This document shows positions 32,401-40,891 of a stretch of DNA of 64,000 nucleotides, piece by piece. The stretch is from Caldifarciminota bacterium (GTDB taxonomy: Bacteria; Hydrothermota; Tepidihabitantia; B3-TA06): positions 1 to 64,000 of the forward strand of contig JAFGSK010000003.1 of NCBI GenBank assembly GCA_016934635.1, given 5' to 3'. Both the position numbers and the translations under genes were made by a program. Within the stretch, counting starts at the first letter, position 1. Every line of letters starts with the position of its first letter. Below the pieces are notes generated by a model. The model did no database searches. It saw only the letters and a list, made by a program, of their open reading frames with translations, and had not been told where the DNA came from.

Positions 32401-35341
32401 TGATATGGAAGTATGGCTCTACTCGTGGGATTTCGTGGGTAACAAGTGGGCTGATCCTGGAGCATTTGCCTTTGATTCAACAGAGGTTGACAGCAGCGAA
32501 TTGGTGTTCATCGACGTCATAGGCACTCAAAACTCGGACTACGAAAAGTTATACCATGATGAAAGGGGGATGAACAACCAGATACTTCAGGAGAACGCTT
32601 TGCAGATGATGTATGAGAATATCGGTCCTGCTCACGGCGCCAGGGCTACTCGTATGGACTTCTTCCCGAGTGATTTCCGCGGTTATAAAAGGGTAAAGCT
32701 TTACGTGCACAACGACGATAACGATCCTGAGTTCTATCTCAGGATGGGTACCGATTCCTTGGCCTACTACGAGGTTCGCAGTCGTATTAGCGAAGGTTCA
32801 GTCCCCCCCTATGCTGAAAGCCAGAAGTGGAGGGAGTTCACATTTGAACTGGATGATTTGATTAATCTTAAGTATGAGAATGATACAATCTTGATCCCTG
32901 TTAATGATACCGTCTTTCAAAGGCCGGTCGTCGTTTCTGCAGACGGGTTGTTGCGGGTTAGAGGGATGCCGTCCTTCTCTGCGATTAAATACTTCGAGCT
33001 GGGCATATTGAATGAGGAGGGCGTGCCGATTACGGGAGAGGTCTGGTTCAACGACATTCGTCTTGAAGGCCCTTACCGTGAAACCGGTACGAATCTTTCT
33101 CTCAGTGGCTCTTTGAGGCTTGCGGACCTGGCAAACATCAGCGCAAATTACAGCACGGGTAACGGCAGGTTCACGAGTCTCGTAGCTTTACCAGGGCCAT
33201 TAGTAGAAGGAGAAAACAGAAGTGCAGGTCTGAATACCACCGTTAACCTGGAAAAGTTCGGCCTTGACAGGCTTGGATTCAAGCTGCCTTTGAATTACAA
33301 CTTCTCTAACTCCACCAATATCCCTCGTTTCGACGGCGCGATGCCGGATTATCGACTGGATGAAGCAGAGCAAGAGGTGCGAAAAGGCTTCAGCACTTCT
33401 CACAAATTAGCGGTTTCCTTCACTCATTCCCAGAAAGGAAAGAAGAAGAAGCTTATCGAGTATACCCTGGACGCACTCTCAGGCGGAGCGAGTTACAATT
33501 CAAGCTCGTCTTTAGGTAACTCCGGTCTAATGAGAGATACATCCTTCTCACAGAATTATGACCTTACCTATTCTATTAATCCTGATCTTTCGTTCAAACT
33601 ATTCGGTGAGAAGATAAGTTACTTCCCGAAAACGTTGAGTTTTTCTACTTTTTTTAATAAAAAAAATGCACTCACAGAGGAAAAATTCTCTTTTAATGAT
33701 TCGCAGTCGGTCAAAACACCTTCAAAAACCACATCGTTGACTTGGAATTCAGGGATAAGCTATACCCCTATAAAGTTTCTGCCCTTAACGGCCAGCTTGA
33801 ACGAAACCCGATCACGGCTTTCGGATGTATGGATAAATGATCTTCTGGATGAGCCCTATTATAGCAGGAGCCTTTCGCTTTCCGCCAGCCTGGCAAACAT
33901 AAACTTCAAGAAATTCGGAAGACCCACGGTGGGTGCTGGCAGCAGCTTTACAGAGGATCGTTCCTGGAGCCTTCATAAACAAATCTTTGGAGATACCGCC
34001 TCAACAGAGACGGTGCGTAATCTCAATAACAGCGGATCGGTTTCCTTCGGCTGGTCAGGTTTCGATCTTGGGGGGATGGTGGGGGCTTCTAGGACACGGT
34101 TACAGAAAAGGTTTGAAAATTACAAAAAAGAGCTCAAGGCCCAGGATACTTTAAAAACCGCACCTCCGGATACGAGCAAGGGGGAGCAGAGCGCCATGGG
34201 ACAGATACCTGCCGATTCATTGGCTGTAGACAGCCTTGGGTCCGATTCCCTGGATGTAGACAGCCTGCCCAGGAGGCCTGTTGATGAGAAGGCATTGCTT
34301 TATGAGGCCCGAATACAACGGATGGAAAATCTGGAAAAGATCGGAAAGGTCCTGCAGCCCGTGGCAGCGGATGTTAAATTTACACGTAACTCGGCATTCA
34401 ACACCTATCAGGATGTTTTTGGCTGGGCGGACGACTGGGGATACGTGGCAGGATTGGTCGATACGTTGCGAGTTGATACATCGGGTTACGATACTACAAG
34501 ATTACCATGGTCATCCAGAGGCTGGGGGTGGGACGAACATTATAAGCTCTCTTCAGGTCTTAACCTGGGCCAGATCAGGATAACCGGCTACGTGCAGCAT
34601 AACTTCAATAAATCGCTTCAGTCCCTGGGTGAGATGGGGTATACCAAGTCTACAACCTTGCCCTCGTTGTCCTTTAACTATAGTCAATTAGGGAAGCTTT
34701 TGGAGAAGTGGGCCACCTCATCCCAGTTGACAGCGAGTGTTTCGAGGGTTATATCCGTAGACGGCACCGAAGGGATACCGGATAGTAACTATTCGCCTCC
34801 TAACGATAGCGGACCAGTTTCTAATGATCAGAGAAAGCCTGTTCTTGATACGACACGGATTACCAAAGAGTTGAACTTTACGCCTTTACTTTCCTGGAAT
34901 ACAACATGGAAAAACCAGATTACAAGCAATGTTTCGATAAACTACGGGATATCTTCGAACATGAAATATCGGGATGAGTCCTGGGATACCACTATTTCAA
35001 GAGGTGGTTTAGTTTCCTTAAGCTATACCTTTAGCAAGCCTTCAGGATTTAAATTGCCTATTCTCAAACACATAAAATTCGAGAATGACCTTACCCTCAC
35101 AGGAACCATAAACTACGACGAACAGATAAAAACATCAAGTACGGTAGTAGATGAACAAGGAGACGTCATTGAAGACGTGAAAACCATTACTACCAAGGGA
35201 ATCTTTGAAGCCACTTACACCTTTTCAAAGGCCTTTGACGGAGGATTTAACTTTGGTATATCCAGGTATACAAACGAGTTGACACCGGACAATAATAGAA
35301 CAGACGTAGACTTTAACCTCTTTGTGGTGTTCAAGTTCTGA
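29432..35341 (+). CDS. sprA: SprA-like T9SS outer-membrane translocon
   Basis: This 1969-residue SprA/Sov-type protein is the giant beta-barrel channel of type IX secretion. Hallmarks are the N-terminal segments SGIKLEQNLNVSVIGTIA, KVRLSYTGDDDEIVKKIEAG and QGLFGINAQVQLGP, the RNHYSLPGNLPVKEI stretch and WLDDFESTRESRSVDLSPPDW near residue 697. There are many alternating beta strands and a C-terminus ending in aromatic VVFKF. It is somewhat shorter than Bacteroidetes SprA (about 2400). The start is the ATG overlapping the dxs stop (ATGA) with GGAAGGTGAG before it. The frame is open upstream but there it lies inside dxs. The short N-terminal hydrophobic stretch (MFFALLILAG) acts as signal peptide. 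It exports proteins with the C-terminal sorting domain seen at 12724-16449 and 63527-64000. Confidence 0.92.
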   Translation: MSMFFALLILAGDQDVRETDRGLEIKTVIDYEAGLVYYEEWIDSFYLGVLDVDPLDEYLTKIERGFSEDELKRRMREERGKADIGGNEGIIPDIKIQMGEEWTDVDVGGQDKITLGTSFTRFDRDTLDLDEDNGSASPLSGIKLEQNLNVSVIGTIARKTKVEINHSSGGSELFSDNKVRLSYTGDDDEIVKKIEAGDVALNLPSGQSIPSHQGLFGINAQVQLGPVDLYAVASREETKAGTEEYKGKTQIQAGEHLDRDYIDRKYFYVFHEGLRDSLKGQDINTNQISVFVAGYSPGFKPQDKTPFPGWASPFADTSLADSLFDADEVEYGMEFFALEPGPDKDYEILPYPDGFVIQLTSRLSQNFVLAVACTTSTGLGFGGVLNPDTLEETPDTVGLLLVWGENPYPDDLCWTNMRRNHYSLPGNLPVKEIKVKVSYLDNSVWKSVNKNGTRYSYILGLTDSNSNVHTLNGNGSLFEDGYEVQLAELIFEEPYPFTNPELDERVDSIYWSRDYDDADVGGKYKIEYEYESLVASFDLGPFIKDQSVKVYVNDRELEEDEFSVNYQVGTVKIEKVISPEDDIKITFEQKEVFALDRKSLLGFRAESRLAEGIKVGGSFLYRKVGLSSEGKPTLVMEPYSRTVGELDLSVNRDLDFLTKFLDWLPVISTETPSQFTLTGNSAISLPNPNTHKSESVWLDDFESTRESRSVDLSPPDWYITSLPLGPDTMPLDTAYYSRDLPRWELSDKFWKGNDIYGDEELDDPTQASPTDQATIISWTENDPSRWSGIISHVPTSIPMDLTEAENLELIIKTGNEQGVLHFDFGSDIDQDQLRLNKDDSIVGWRTGSADTEDKYSFGNLNAGEDTGLDTLSGEDGTGVSGDDGNDDYEGDKTKADYNPNGTEGNSKLDSEDFLLGRFNDYKNNYYELNLDLTDQDFISEYVDSLGPEGDRTGWIRVSVPLTDTSLYRIFNSPDMSEVSMLRVWFEGMNNDMEVWLYSWDFVGNKWADPGAFAFDSTEVDSSELVFIDVIGTQNSDYEKLYHDERGMNNQILQENALQMMYENIGPAHGARATRMDFFPSDFRGYKRVKLYVHNDDNDPEFYLRMGTDSLAYYEVRSRISEGSVPPYAESQKWREFTFELDDLINLKYENDTILIPVNDTVFQRPVVVSADGLLRVRGMPSFSAIKYFELGILNEEGVPITGEVWFNDIRLEGPYRETGTNLSLSGSLRLADLANISANYSTGNGRFTSLVALPGPLVEGENRSAGLNTTVNLEKFGLDRLGFKLPLNYNFSNSTNIPRFDGAMPDYRLDEAEQEVRKGFSTSHKLAVSFTHSQKGKKKKLIEYTLDALSGGASYNSSSSLGNSGLMRDTSFSQNYDLTYSINPDLSFKLFGEKISYFPKTLSFSTFFNKKNALTEEKFSFNDSQSVKTPSKTTSLTWNSGISYTPIKFLPLTASLNETRSRLSDVWINDLLDEPYYSRSLSLSASLANINFKKFGRPTVGAGSSFTEDRSWSLHKQIFGDTASTETVRNLNNSGSVSFGWSGFDLGGMVGASRTRLQKRFENYKKELKAQDTLKTAPPDTSKGEQSAMGQIPADSLAVDSLGSDSLDVDSLPRRPVDEKALLYEARIQRMENLEKIGKVLQPVAADVKFTRNSAFNTYQDVFGWADDWGYVAGLVDTLRVDTSGYDTTRLPWSSRGWGWDEHYKLSSGLNLGQIRITGYVQHNFNKSLQSLGEMGYTKSTTLPSLSFNYSQLGKLLEKWATSSQLTASVSRVISVDGTEGIPDSNYSPPNDSGPVSNDQRKPVLDTTRITKELNFTPLLSWNTTWKNQITSNVSINYGISSNMKYRDESWDTTISRGGLVSLSYTFSKPSGFKLPILKHIKFENDLTLTGTINYDEQIKTSSTVVDEQGDVIEDVKTITTKGIFEATYTFSKAFDGGFNFGISRYTNELTPDNNRTDVDFNLFVVFKF

Positions 35342-35673
35342 TGGCAAAAAAATTCTTTCCTGAAGGATTCATCCTCGCTACTTTAGGTGTTATCCTTTTA
35401 ACCGGTATTTCTGTGGGGGTGATTCGTCATTCGCGTAAAGGAGAGGTAGTCCTCGAAATCCTGGAGCCTGAAGCGGCGAAGCAGGTGAACATCAATAAGG
35501 CTGATCCTGAAGAGTTGATCTTGCTTCCCGGTATCGGCCCGACCCTTGCATCAAGGATCGTAAAGTACCGCGAGGAGCACGGGGATTTCCTTGATGCAGA
35601 AAGTCTCTGTAACGTGCAAGGCATTGGACCTGCTAAGCTAGCCGTGATCAAGCCTTTCCTGGAGGTCCCTTAA
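35341..35673 (+). CDS. comEA: ComEA-like membrane-anchored helix-hairpin-helix protein
   Basis: This 110-residue protein has an N-terminal membrane helix (about 9-28) and a C-terminal pair of helix-hairpin-helix motifs (NINKADPEELILLPGIGPTL and ESLCNVQGIGPAKLAVIK). This is the ComEA DNA-binding fold used to pull DNA through the envelope in natural transformation. The start shares one base with the sprA stop (TGATG). Other competence genes are not seen in the window, so a role in DNA uptake is inferred from the family. Confidence 0.85.
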   Translation: MAKKFFPEGFILATLGVILLTGISVGVIRHSRKGEVVLEILEPEAAKQVNINKADPEELILLPGIGPTLASRIVKYREEHGDFLDAESLCNVQGIGPAKLAVIKPFLEVP

Positions 35674-36095
35674 TGCCCAGGATAATGGCAATAGACCTTG
35701 GACGCAAGCGCGTGGGAGTCGCCTTCTCCGACGAAGACGCGTTCCTGTGCGTTGATGCGGTGGGCTTCCAGGTGCGCGACGACCGGGATCTGCTCAAGCA
35801 GATCGAAAGGATAGTCGAGGAGCGAGAGGTCTCAGAGATTGTCGTGGGCTATCCTTTGAATCTTAACGGCGCCAGGACCGAAACCACGCGGTGGGCCGAG
35901 CGTATATACACCGTTCTCAAGGAACGTTTTCATTTTCCGGTCGTGCTACTAGACGAAAGGATGACCACCGCACTTGCCGAGCGCTTCGTACCTGTAAAGG
36001 ACAAGAAGAAGGACAAATCCAAGGTCGACGCGGTTGCCGCTTCACTCCTTTTGGCAGACTACCTGAGAACGAGGAACAACGGGGGTGTTCAATAG
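35673..36095 (+). CDS. ruvX: RuvX/YqgF, RNase H-fold nuclease (putative Holliday junction resolvase)
   Basis: This 140-residue YqgF-family protein is proposed to resolve Holliday junctions or process pre-16S rRNA. Catalytic-site segments are MAIDLGRKRVGVA (Asp8), VGYPLNLNG and LLDERMTT, followed by DAVAASLLLADYL. The ATG shares one base with the comEA TAA. It ends GTTCAATAG, where the next frame begins. In many genomes ruvX precedes mltG, as here. Confidence 0.93.
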   Translation: MPRIMAIDLGRKRVGVAFSDEDAFLCVDAVGFQVRDDRDLLKQIERIVEEREVSEIVVGYPLNLNGARTETTRWAERIYTVLKERFHFPVVLLDERMTTALAERFVPVKDKKKDKSKVDAVAASLLLADYLRTRNNGGVQ

Positions 36096-36109
36096 GAAAC
36101 AGACTTCCT

Positions 36110-37048
36110 TTGTTCCTTGCATTGTCTTTGCTTGTTTGCCTCGCCTACTGTAAGAAAGAACCTCCGGTAGAAAAAAAGGAGGTGATATTCGAGGTGAACG
36201 AGGGTGAGACGACCTCAAGGATTACAGATCGCCTTAACTCGTTAGGCATCATCTCTCACCCCCGTCGATTCGTGATGAAGGCACGGGTTGCCGGACTGGA
36301 CAAGAGGCTTCAGCAAGGGGTGTACAGGCTTCATACTTCGATGAGTGAGGATTCAGTACTCCTTGTCTTATCCAGCGGCGCAATCGCGACTGTAAGCGTA
36401 ACAGTACCTGAAGGACTCACCCTAACCAAGATCGCCGACCGATTGGTTACGGCAGGGCTGATTGACCGGGACAGCTTCCTTGCTTTGTGTGCAGATGAAG
36501 CCCTACTCCGTGAATACAAGATACCTTTCAGCACCTTTGAAGGCATACTGTTTCCGGATACCTATAAGTTTCCGGTGGGCGCCTCTGAAGAGATGATAAT
36601 CCGCATCATGGCATCCAGGTTCTTTGAAGTGGCCGAAAAAGCCTTGAAGAAGGTTCCCCTAGATACCCTGGTCATAATGGCGTCCATTGTCGAACATGAG
36701 GCCTATCTTTCCTCAGAGAGGCCGGTTGTGGCGTCGGTGTTCTACAATCGCTTGAAGAAAGGTATGGCCCTTGAGAGCTGCGCCACGGTGGAATATGCCT
36801 TGCCCGAGCACAAAGAAAACTTGACTTATGCCGATTTACGAATACCCTCAGACTACAATACATATTTGCACCCGGGATTACCGCCCGGGCCGATATGCTC
36901 GCCTGGAAAGGCATCGCTTGAGGCCGCGGCAAATCCTGCGAAGACCGAGTATCTTTATTTCGTGTCGAAGGGCGACGGTTCACATCACTTCTCACGCACC
37001 GCCGCCGAACATGAACGGATGAAGCGTAAGATTAATAGTGCCCGGTAA
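36110..37048 (+). CDS. mltG: MltG, endolytic murein transglycosylase
   Basis: This YceG/MltG protein of about 312 residues cuts nascent peptidoglycan glycan strands. It has an N-terminal hydrophobic segment ending AYCKKE (possible lipoprotein or anchor), a LysM-like part (VPEGLTLTKIADRL) and the catalytic YceG domain. Glu195 lies in MASIVEHEAYLSSERP and VFYNRLKKGMALESCATVEY follows. The frame is open far upstream within ruvX. No ATG or GTG fits between the ruvX stop and the signal sequence, so the start is either TTG at 36110 or an ATA at 36092 that overlaps the ruvX TAG and gives a better signal peptide. Confidence 0.88.
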   Translation: MFLALSLLVCLAYCKKEPPVEKKEVIFEVNEGETTSRITDRLNSLGIISHPRRFVMKARVAGLDKRLQQGVYRLHTSMSEDSVLLVLSSGAIATVSVTVPEGLTLTKIADRLVTAGLIDRDSFLALCADEALLREYKIPFSTFEGILFPDTYKFPVGASEEMIIRIMASRFFEVAEKALKKVPLDTLVIMASIVEHEAYLSSERPVVASVFYNRLKKGMALESCATVEYALPEHKENLTYADLRIPSDYNTYLHPGLPPGPICSPGKASLEAAANPAKTEYLYFVSKGDGSHHFSRTAAEHERMKRKINSAR

Positions 37049-37095
37049 AGTGCGACGTGTCTATGATCTTGAAAACCTATTGAGAAAGGAGCCTT

Positions 37096-38169
37096 ATGGG
37101 ATACAGGATAGTAGCCGTGAACCCGGGGGGAGGTTCGAGCAAAGTGGCTCTTTACGAGGATACCGGCCCGATTCATGAAGATAAGATACGCCACAGCCCG
37201 GAAGAGATTTCTGGGTTTGCAACGACCCTTGATCAACTTGCATACCGCAGAGAAGCGATCGAGAGTTTGCTTGCCGAATGGGATGTTGACAAGGGCTCCT
37301 TGTCCGCGGTCGTGGGCAGGGGAGGACCTTTCAAGCCGCTCGTCTCAGGCGCCTATCGTGTAAACCACAAGATGCTTGCCGACATCAAGGAAGGACGCGT
37401 TGCAGCGGATCACCCGTCCAACCTCGGAGCGCTCCTTGCCCATGAGATCGCCTCACCACTGGGTATTCCTGCGTTCATAGTCGACCCTGTATCCGTTGAC
37501 GAATTTATCGAGGAGTCTCGTATCTCGGGTCTGCCGGAGATAGCACGCCGTTCACTCTCCCATGCCCTGAACATGAAGATGGTCGGTCACAAGACAGCAG
37601 AAAAACTTGGCAAACCTTACAGGGAACTCAACCTCGTTATCGCCCATCTGGGAACAGGCATCTCCATCGGCGCCCACCGCAAGGGACGTCAGATAGACGT
37701 GAACAACGCCAACGACGGAGGCCCCTTCTCACCCCAGCGAACCGGCTATCTTCCCGTAACCCAGCTCGTCAAGCTTTGCTTTTCAGGGAAATACGACTCC
37801 AAGACCCTTCTTAAAAAGATTACCAAGGAGGGAGGGTTGATAGCCTACCTTGGGTCGGATGATATTACTCCGCTTTACCGCAAGGCGGAAGCAGGTGATG
37901 AGAAAACCGCCTTAATCCTGCGCGCCATGGTTCAGCAGATCTCCAAGGAGATAGCGGCCCAGTCCGCTGTGCTTTCAGGCGAACTGGACGGGATCGTACT
38001 GACAGGTGGGATGGCATACGAACCGAGTTTGATTGATGCAATAAAAGCGAAGATTTCTTTTATAACCCCTAACATTCTTGTCTTTCCGGGAGAGGATGAG
38101 CTGGAGGCTCTGGTACGCGGGGCCTTACGCGTTCTCTCAGGCCAAGAGGAGGCTCTGGAGTATGAATAA
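37096..38169 (+). CDS. buk: Butyrate kinase / branched-chain carboxylate kinase
   Basis: This 357-residue acetokinase-family enzyme interconverts acyl phosphate plus ADP with the carboxylate plus ATP. Visible are VNPGGGSSKVALYED, HPSNLGALLAHEIA, the ATP-binding LVIAHLGTGISIGAH and GIVLTGGMAYEPSLIDAI. The length matches Buk. It starts with ATG after AAAGGAG and overlaps iorA by 8 bp. Next to iorAB it probably makes ATP from acyl groups produced by oxidation of aromatic or branched 2-oxoacids. A phosphotransacylase is not in the window. Confidence 0.93.
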   Translation: MGYRIVAVNPGGGSSKVALYEDTGPIHEDKIRHSPEEISGFATTLDQLAYRREAIESLLAEWDVDKGSLSAVVGRGGPFKPLVSGAYRVNHKMLADIKEGRVAADHPSNLGALLAHEIASPLGIPAFIVDPVSVDEFIEESRISGLPEIARRSLSHALNMKMVGHKTAEKLGKPYRELNLVIAHLGTGISIGAHRKGRQIDVNNANDGGPFSPQRTGYLPVTQLVKLCFSGKYDSKTLLKKITKEGGLIAYLGSDDITPLYRKAEAGDEKTALILRAMVQQISKEIAAQSAVLSGELDGIVLTGGMAYEPSLIDAIKAKISFITPNILVFPGEDELEALVRGALRVLSGQEEALEYE

Positions 38170-39934
38170 GAACAATAAGAAATTCCTTTCAGGCGACGAG
38201 GCGGTAGCTCAGGGAGCATGGGAGGCCGGCTGCCACGTGGCTGCGGCCTATCCGGGCACTCCCTCGACCGAGATTCTCGAAGCGGTTGTCACCTACCCTG
38301 ACATATACTGCGAATGGTCGACCAACGAGAAGGTTGCATACGAGGTTGCTCTGGGTGCGTCCATGGGCGGGGCAAGGGCGCTTTACGCATCCAAGCACGT
38401 CGGATTAAACGTTGCAGCCGATCCATTCTTTTCCTCGGCCTACATAGGCTCAAGGGGTGGTCTGGTGATCGTAACCGCAGACGACCCTTCCATGCACTCC
38501 TCACAGAACGAACAGGACAACCGCTATTATGGAATAGCCGCCAAGGTCCCTGTTCTTTCACCATCCGACAGTCAGGAGTGCAAGGATTTCACCAAGCTCG
38601 CATTCGAGATCTCCGAAAAGTTCAATGTTCCTGTCATCGTCCGTCTGACTACCAGGACCTCGCACGCCAACGGCGTTGTCGTATGTGAGGACCGCAAACC
38701 CGTTCCGGTCAAGGGATACGAGAAGAACATCCAGAAGAACCTGATACTGCCTATGTTTGCACGCAAGCTGCATGCGTCCCTGGAAGAGCGGATGCTCGCA
38801 CTCAAGGACTACTCGGACAGCGCCGAGATCAACAGAATTGAGAAAGGCACAGAATCTACAGGCATCATCGCGGACGGCGTAGCCTATACCTATGCAAAGG
38901 ATGCATATCCCGATGCCTGGTTCCTCAAGCTCGGCATGATGCATCCCCTGCCTGAAAAAAAGGTTCGCGAACTTGCGTCCAAGGTAAAAAAGATATTCAT
39001 CGTCGAAGAGAACGACCCTGTCATCGAAACCGCGGTCAAGGCCCTGGGTATATCGTGCATCGGCAAGGAGCGTGTTCCCAGGGTCCTCGAACTCAACCCG
39101 GACCGTCTTCGTGCCGCTTTTTTTGACGAAGAACCCGAAGCTTTGGATCTGGGTGATATGCCCGGGCGTCCGCCTGCACTCTGTCCTGGGTGCAGCCACA
39201 GGCCTGTGTTCGAGATACTAGGACGTCTGCGGCCTATCATAACCGGTGACATCGGATGCTACACCCTCGGCGCCCTGCCGCCTTTCAACGCGATGGATAC
39301 CTGTGTCGATATGGGGGCATCGATCACGGTTGCCCACGGTATCCGCAAGGCCCTGGATCAGGTCAAGGACGAAAACGAGAAGACGAAAAAGATAGTCGCG
39401 GTTATCGGCGATTCCACCTTCTACCATTCGGGAATGACCGGGCTGGCCAATGCAGTGTACAACAATGCGGCCATCACTGTCGTGATAATGGACAACCGAA
39501 TTACCGCCATGACCGGTCACCAGCAACATCCTGGTTCAGGCAAGACGCTCATGGGCAAGGAAGCTTACGAGATTGATCCACAAGATGTGGCAAAGGCCTT
39601 TGGGGTCAAGCATGTGTGGGTGGTTGATCCTTACGATTATGCCAAGACCAAGGAGGTGCTCAAACAGGCCATCGCACTCGAAGAGCCCTCGGTCGTCATA
39701 ACCAAGCGGGCGTGTCCTCTTTACGACCGCAGCATATGGAAGAAGCCTTACTGGGTTAACGAAGACGAGTGCATCGGGTGCAAGACATGCATTCGGTTGG
39801 GTTGTCCAGCCATAAGCTTCAAGGCAGGAGAAAAGAAATCTTACATCACCCCGGTGTTGTGTACGGGCTGCTCGGTATGCGCCCAGGTCTGCCCGAAAGG
39901 AGCTATCCATGCCGCAGAAGACAAAGACAACTAA
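38162..39934 (+). CDS. iorA: Indolepyruvate:ferredoxin oxidoreductase, alpha subunit
   Basis: This 590-residue large subunit of IorAB oxidatively decarboxylates aryl (and other) 2-oxoacids to acyl-CoA and reduces ferredoxin, using ThDP. The order is an N-terminal pyrimidine-binding domain (AAYPGTPSTEI), a central domain, the ThDP domain (LCPGCSHRP, GDIGCYTLG, GDSTFYHSGMTGLANAVYN) and a C-terminal two-[4Fe-4S] ferredoxin domain (CIGCKTC and CTGCSVCAQVCP). The ATG at 38162 lies within the last codons of buk after GAGGAGG. The longer open frame upstream would overlap buk too far. Its 3' end overlaps iorB by 26 bp. Confidence 0.95.
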   Translation: MNKNNKKFLSGDEAVAQGAWEAGCHVAAAYPGTPSTEILEAVVTYPDIYCEWSTNEKVAYEVALGASMGGARALYASKHVGLNVAADPFFSSAYIGSRGGLVIVTADDPSMHSSQNEQDNRYYGIAAKVPVLSPSDSQECKDFTKLAFEISEKFNVPVIVRLTTRTSHANGVVVCEDRKPVPVKGYEKNIQKNLILPMFARKLHASLEERMLALKDYSDSAEINRIEKGTESTGIIADGVAYTYAKDAYPDAWFLKLGMMHPLPEKKVRELASKVKKIFIVEENDPVIETAVKALGISCIGKERVPRVLELNPDRLRAAFFDEEPEALDLGDMPGRPPALCPGCSHRPVFEILGRLRPIITGDIGCYTLGALPPFNAMDTCVDMGASITVAHGIRKALDQVKDENEKTKKIVAVIGDSTFYHSGMTGLANAVYNNAAITVVIMDNRITAMTGHQQHPGSGKTLMGKEAYEIDPQDVAKAFGVKHVWVVDPYDYAKTKEVLKQAIALEEPSVVITKRACPLYDRSIWKKPYWVNEDECIGCKTCIRLGCPAISFKAGEKKSYITPVLCTGCSVCAQVCPKGAIHAAEDKDN

Positions 39935-40505
39935 TATCTTCGTCGCCGGAGTCGGCGGACAAGGAATCCTCAAATTCTCCAATCTTTTGTGCGAGGTGGC
40001 CATGAACGCCGGGCTTGACGTGAAAAAATCCGAGATCCACGGAATGGCCCAGCGCGGCGGTTCGGTAACCACCCATGTGCGTTTCGGTGAGCGGGTTTAC
40101 TCGCCCCTGATCCCTCAGGGCTCGGCCGACTACATGGTTTCCATGGAACACCTGGAATCGCTGCGGCACATCGCCTTCCTCGATAAGAAAAAAGGAAAGC
40201 TGATTTACGATCCATACGAAATAGCGCCTCCGGAGGTCTATACGGCCCAGCGGGAATACCCAGGAGACATTGAGGAGCGACTGGCCAAGTTCGCTCCAAA
40301 CCGCATCAAGGTTCCCGCCTTCGAGAAGGCCCTTGAGATAAAGAATCCACGCGCGCAGAACGTGATAATGCTCGGAGCTCTTTCCACCCTTCTTGACTTC
40401 GACGATGCACTCTTTGAGGAAGTTATCAAGCAGGGATTCAAGGAGAAGTTCGTTGCCTCAAATATCAAGGCATTTAAGCTGGGTAAGGAGCTTGCAAAGG
40501 GTTAA
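39909..40505 (+). CDS. iorB: Indolepyruvate:ferredoxin oxidoreductase, beta subunit
   Basis: This 198-residue gamma-type subunit pairs with IorA. It has the family segments FVAGVGGQGILKFSNLLCEV and SEIHGMAQRGGSVTTHVRFG. It binds part of the CoA/2-oxoacid site in this enzyme class. The ATG is preceded by AAAGGAG inside iorA (26-bp overlap), which supports coupled translation. It is the last gene of the run that starts with ispA. Confidence 0.94.
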   Translation: MPQKTKTTNIFVAGVGGQGILKFSNLLCEVAMNAGLDVKKSEIHGMAQRGGSVTTHVRFGERVYSPLIPQGSADYMVSMEHLESLRHIAFLDKKKGKLIYDPYEIAPPEVYTAQREYPGDIEERLAKFAPNRIKVPAFEKALEIKNPRAQNVIMLGALSTLLDFDDALFEEVIKQGFKEKFVASNIKAFKLGKELAKG

Positions 40506-40530
40506 ATTGGAATCGCAAATTTCACGTAGG

Positions 40531-40558
40531 GGTAATTGTTTTCGCGTCACGAATTACC
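40531..40558. repeat. Inverted repeat upstream of the nucleotidyltransferase gene
   Basis: GGTAATT (40531-40537) pairs with AATTACC (40552-40558) over a 14-nt gap, and a weaker match continues outward. It lies about 35-60 bp before the ATG of the antitoxin-like gene and could be an autoregulatory operator. No clear promoter was found. Confidence 0.4.
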
Positions 40559-40591
40559 TCTATGTATCTGATTAAAAAACGGTAACAAAAG

Positions 40592-40891
40592 ATGAAAACC
40601 TTAAAAGAAATAAAAGAGATTCTATCCAAACGCAAAAACGAATTGAGTAGAAGATATGGTGTAATAGAACTAGGCATTTTCGGTTCTTATATCAGAGATG
40701 AAGCGCAGATAACAAGCGACGTGGATATCCTGATTGAGTTTGATGAAGATGCGCGGATTAGCCTGCTTGATTTTGTGCATATCGAGGGGTATCTAAGCGA
40801 TCTGCTCGATTGTAAGTTTGATTTAGTTGAAAAGAGCGCGTTAAAGCCTAGAATTGGCAGGCATATCTTAAATGAGGCGATTTTCTTATGA
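40592..40891 (+). CDS. mntA: MntA-like minimal nucleotidyltransferase (antitoxin type)
   Basis: This 99-residue minimal nucleotidyltransferase has GSYIRDEAQITSDVDILIEF (31-50), the GSxxR...SDxDxxI motif with the metal-binding Asp pair. A third acidic position lies in DCKFDLVE. In MntA/HepT pairs this protein AMPylates and silences the HEPN RNase HepT. Its TGA overlaps an ATG (ATGA) that begins a frame like the start of HepT but broken after about ten residues. It is therefore an antitoxin whose toxin is degraded. Confidence 0.85.
   Translation: MKTLKEIKEILSKRKNELSRRYGVIELGIFGSYIRDEAQITSDVDILIEFDEDARISLLDFVHIEGYLSDLLDCKFDLVEKSALKPRIGRHILNEAIFL

Noticed and set aside
38078..38161. Longer N-terminus of iorA
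   Set aside because: The 28 extra codons lie inside buk and do not resemble IorA, while the ATG at 38162 has GAGGAGG before it.
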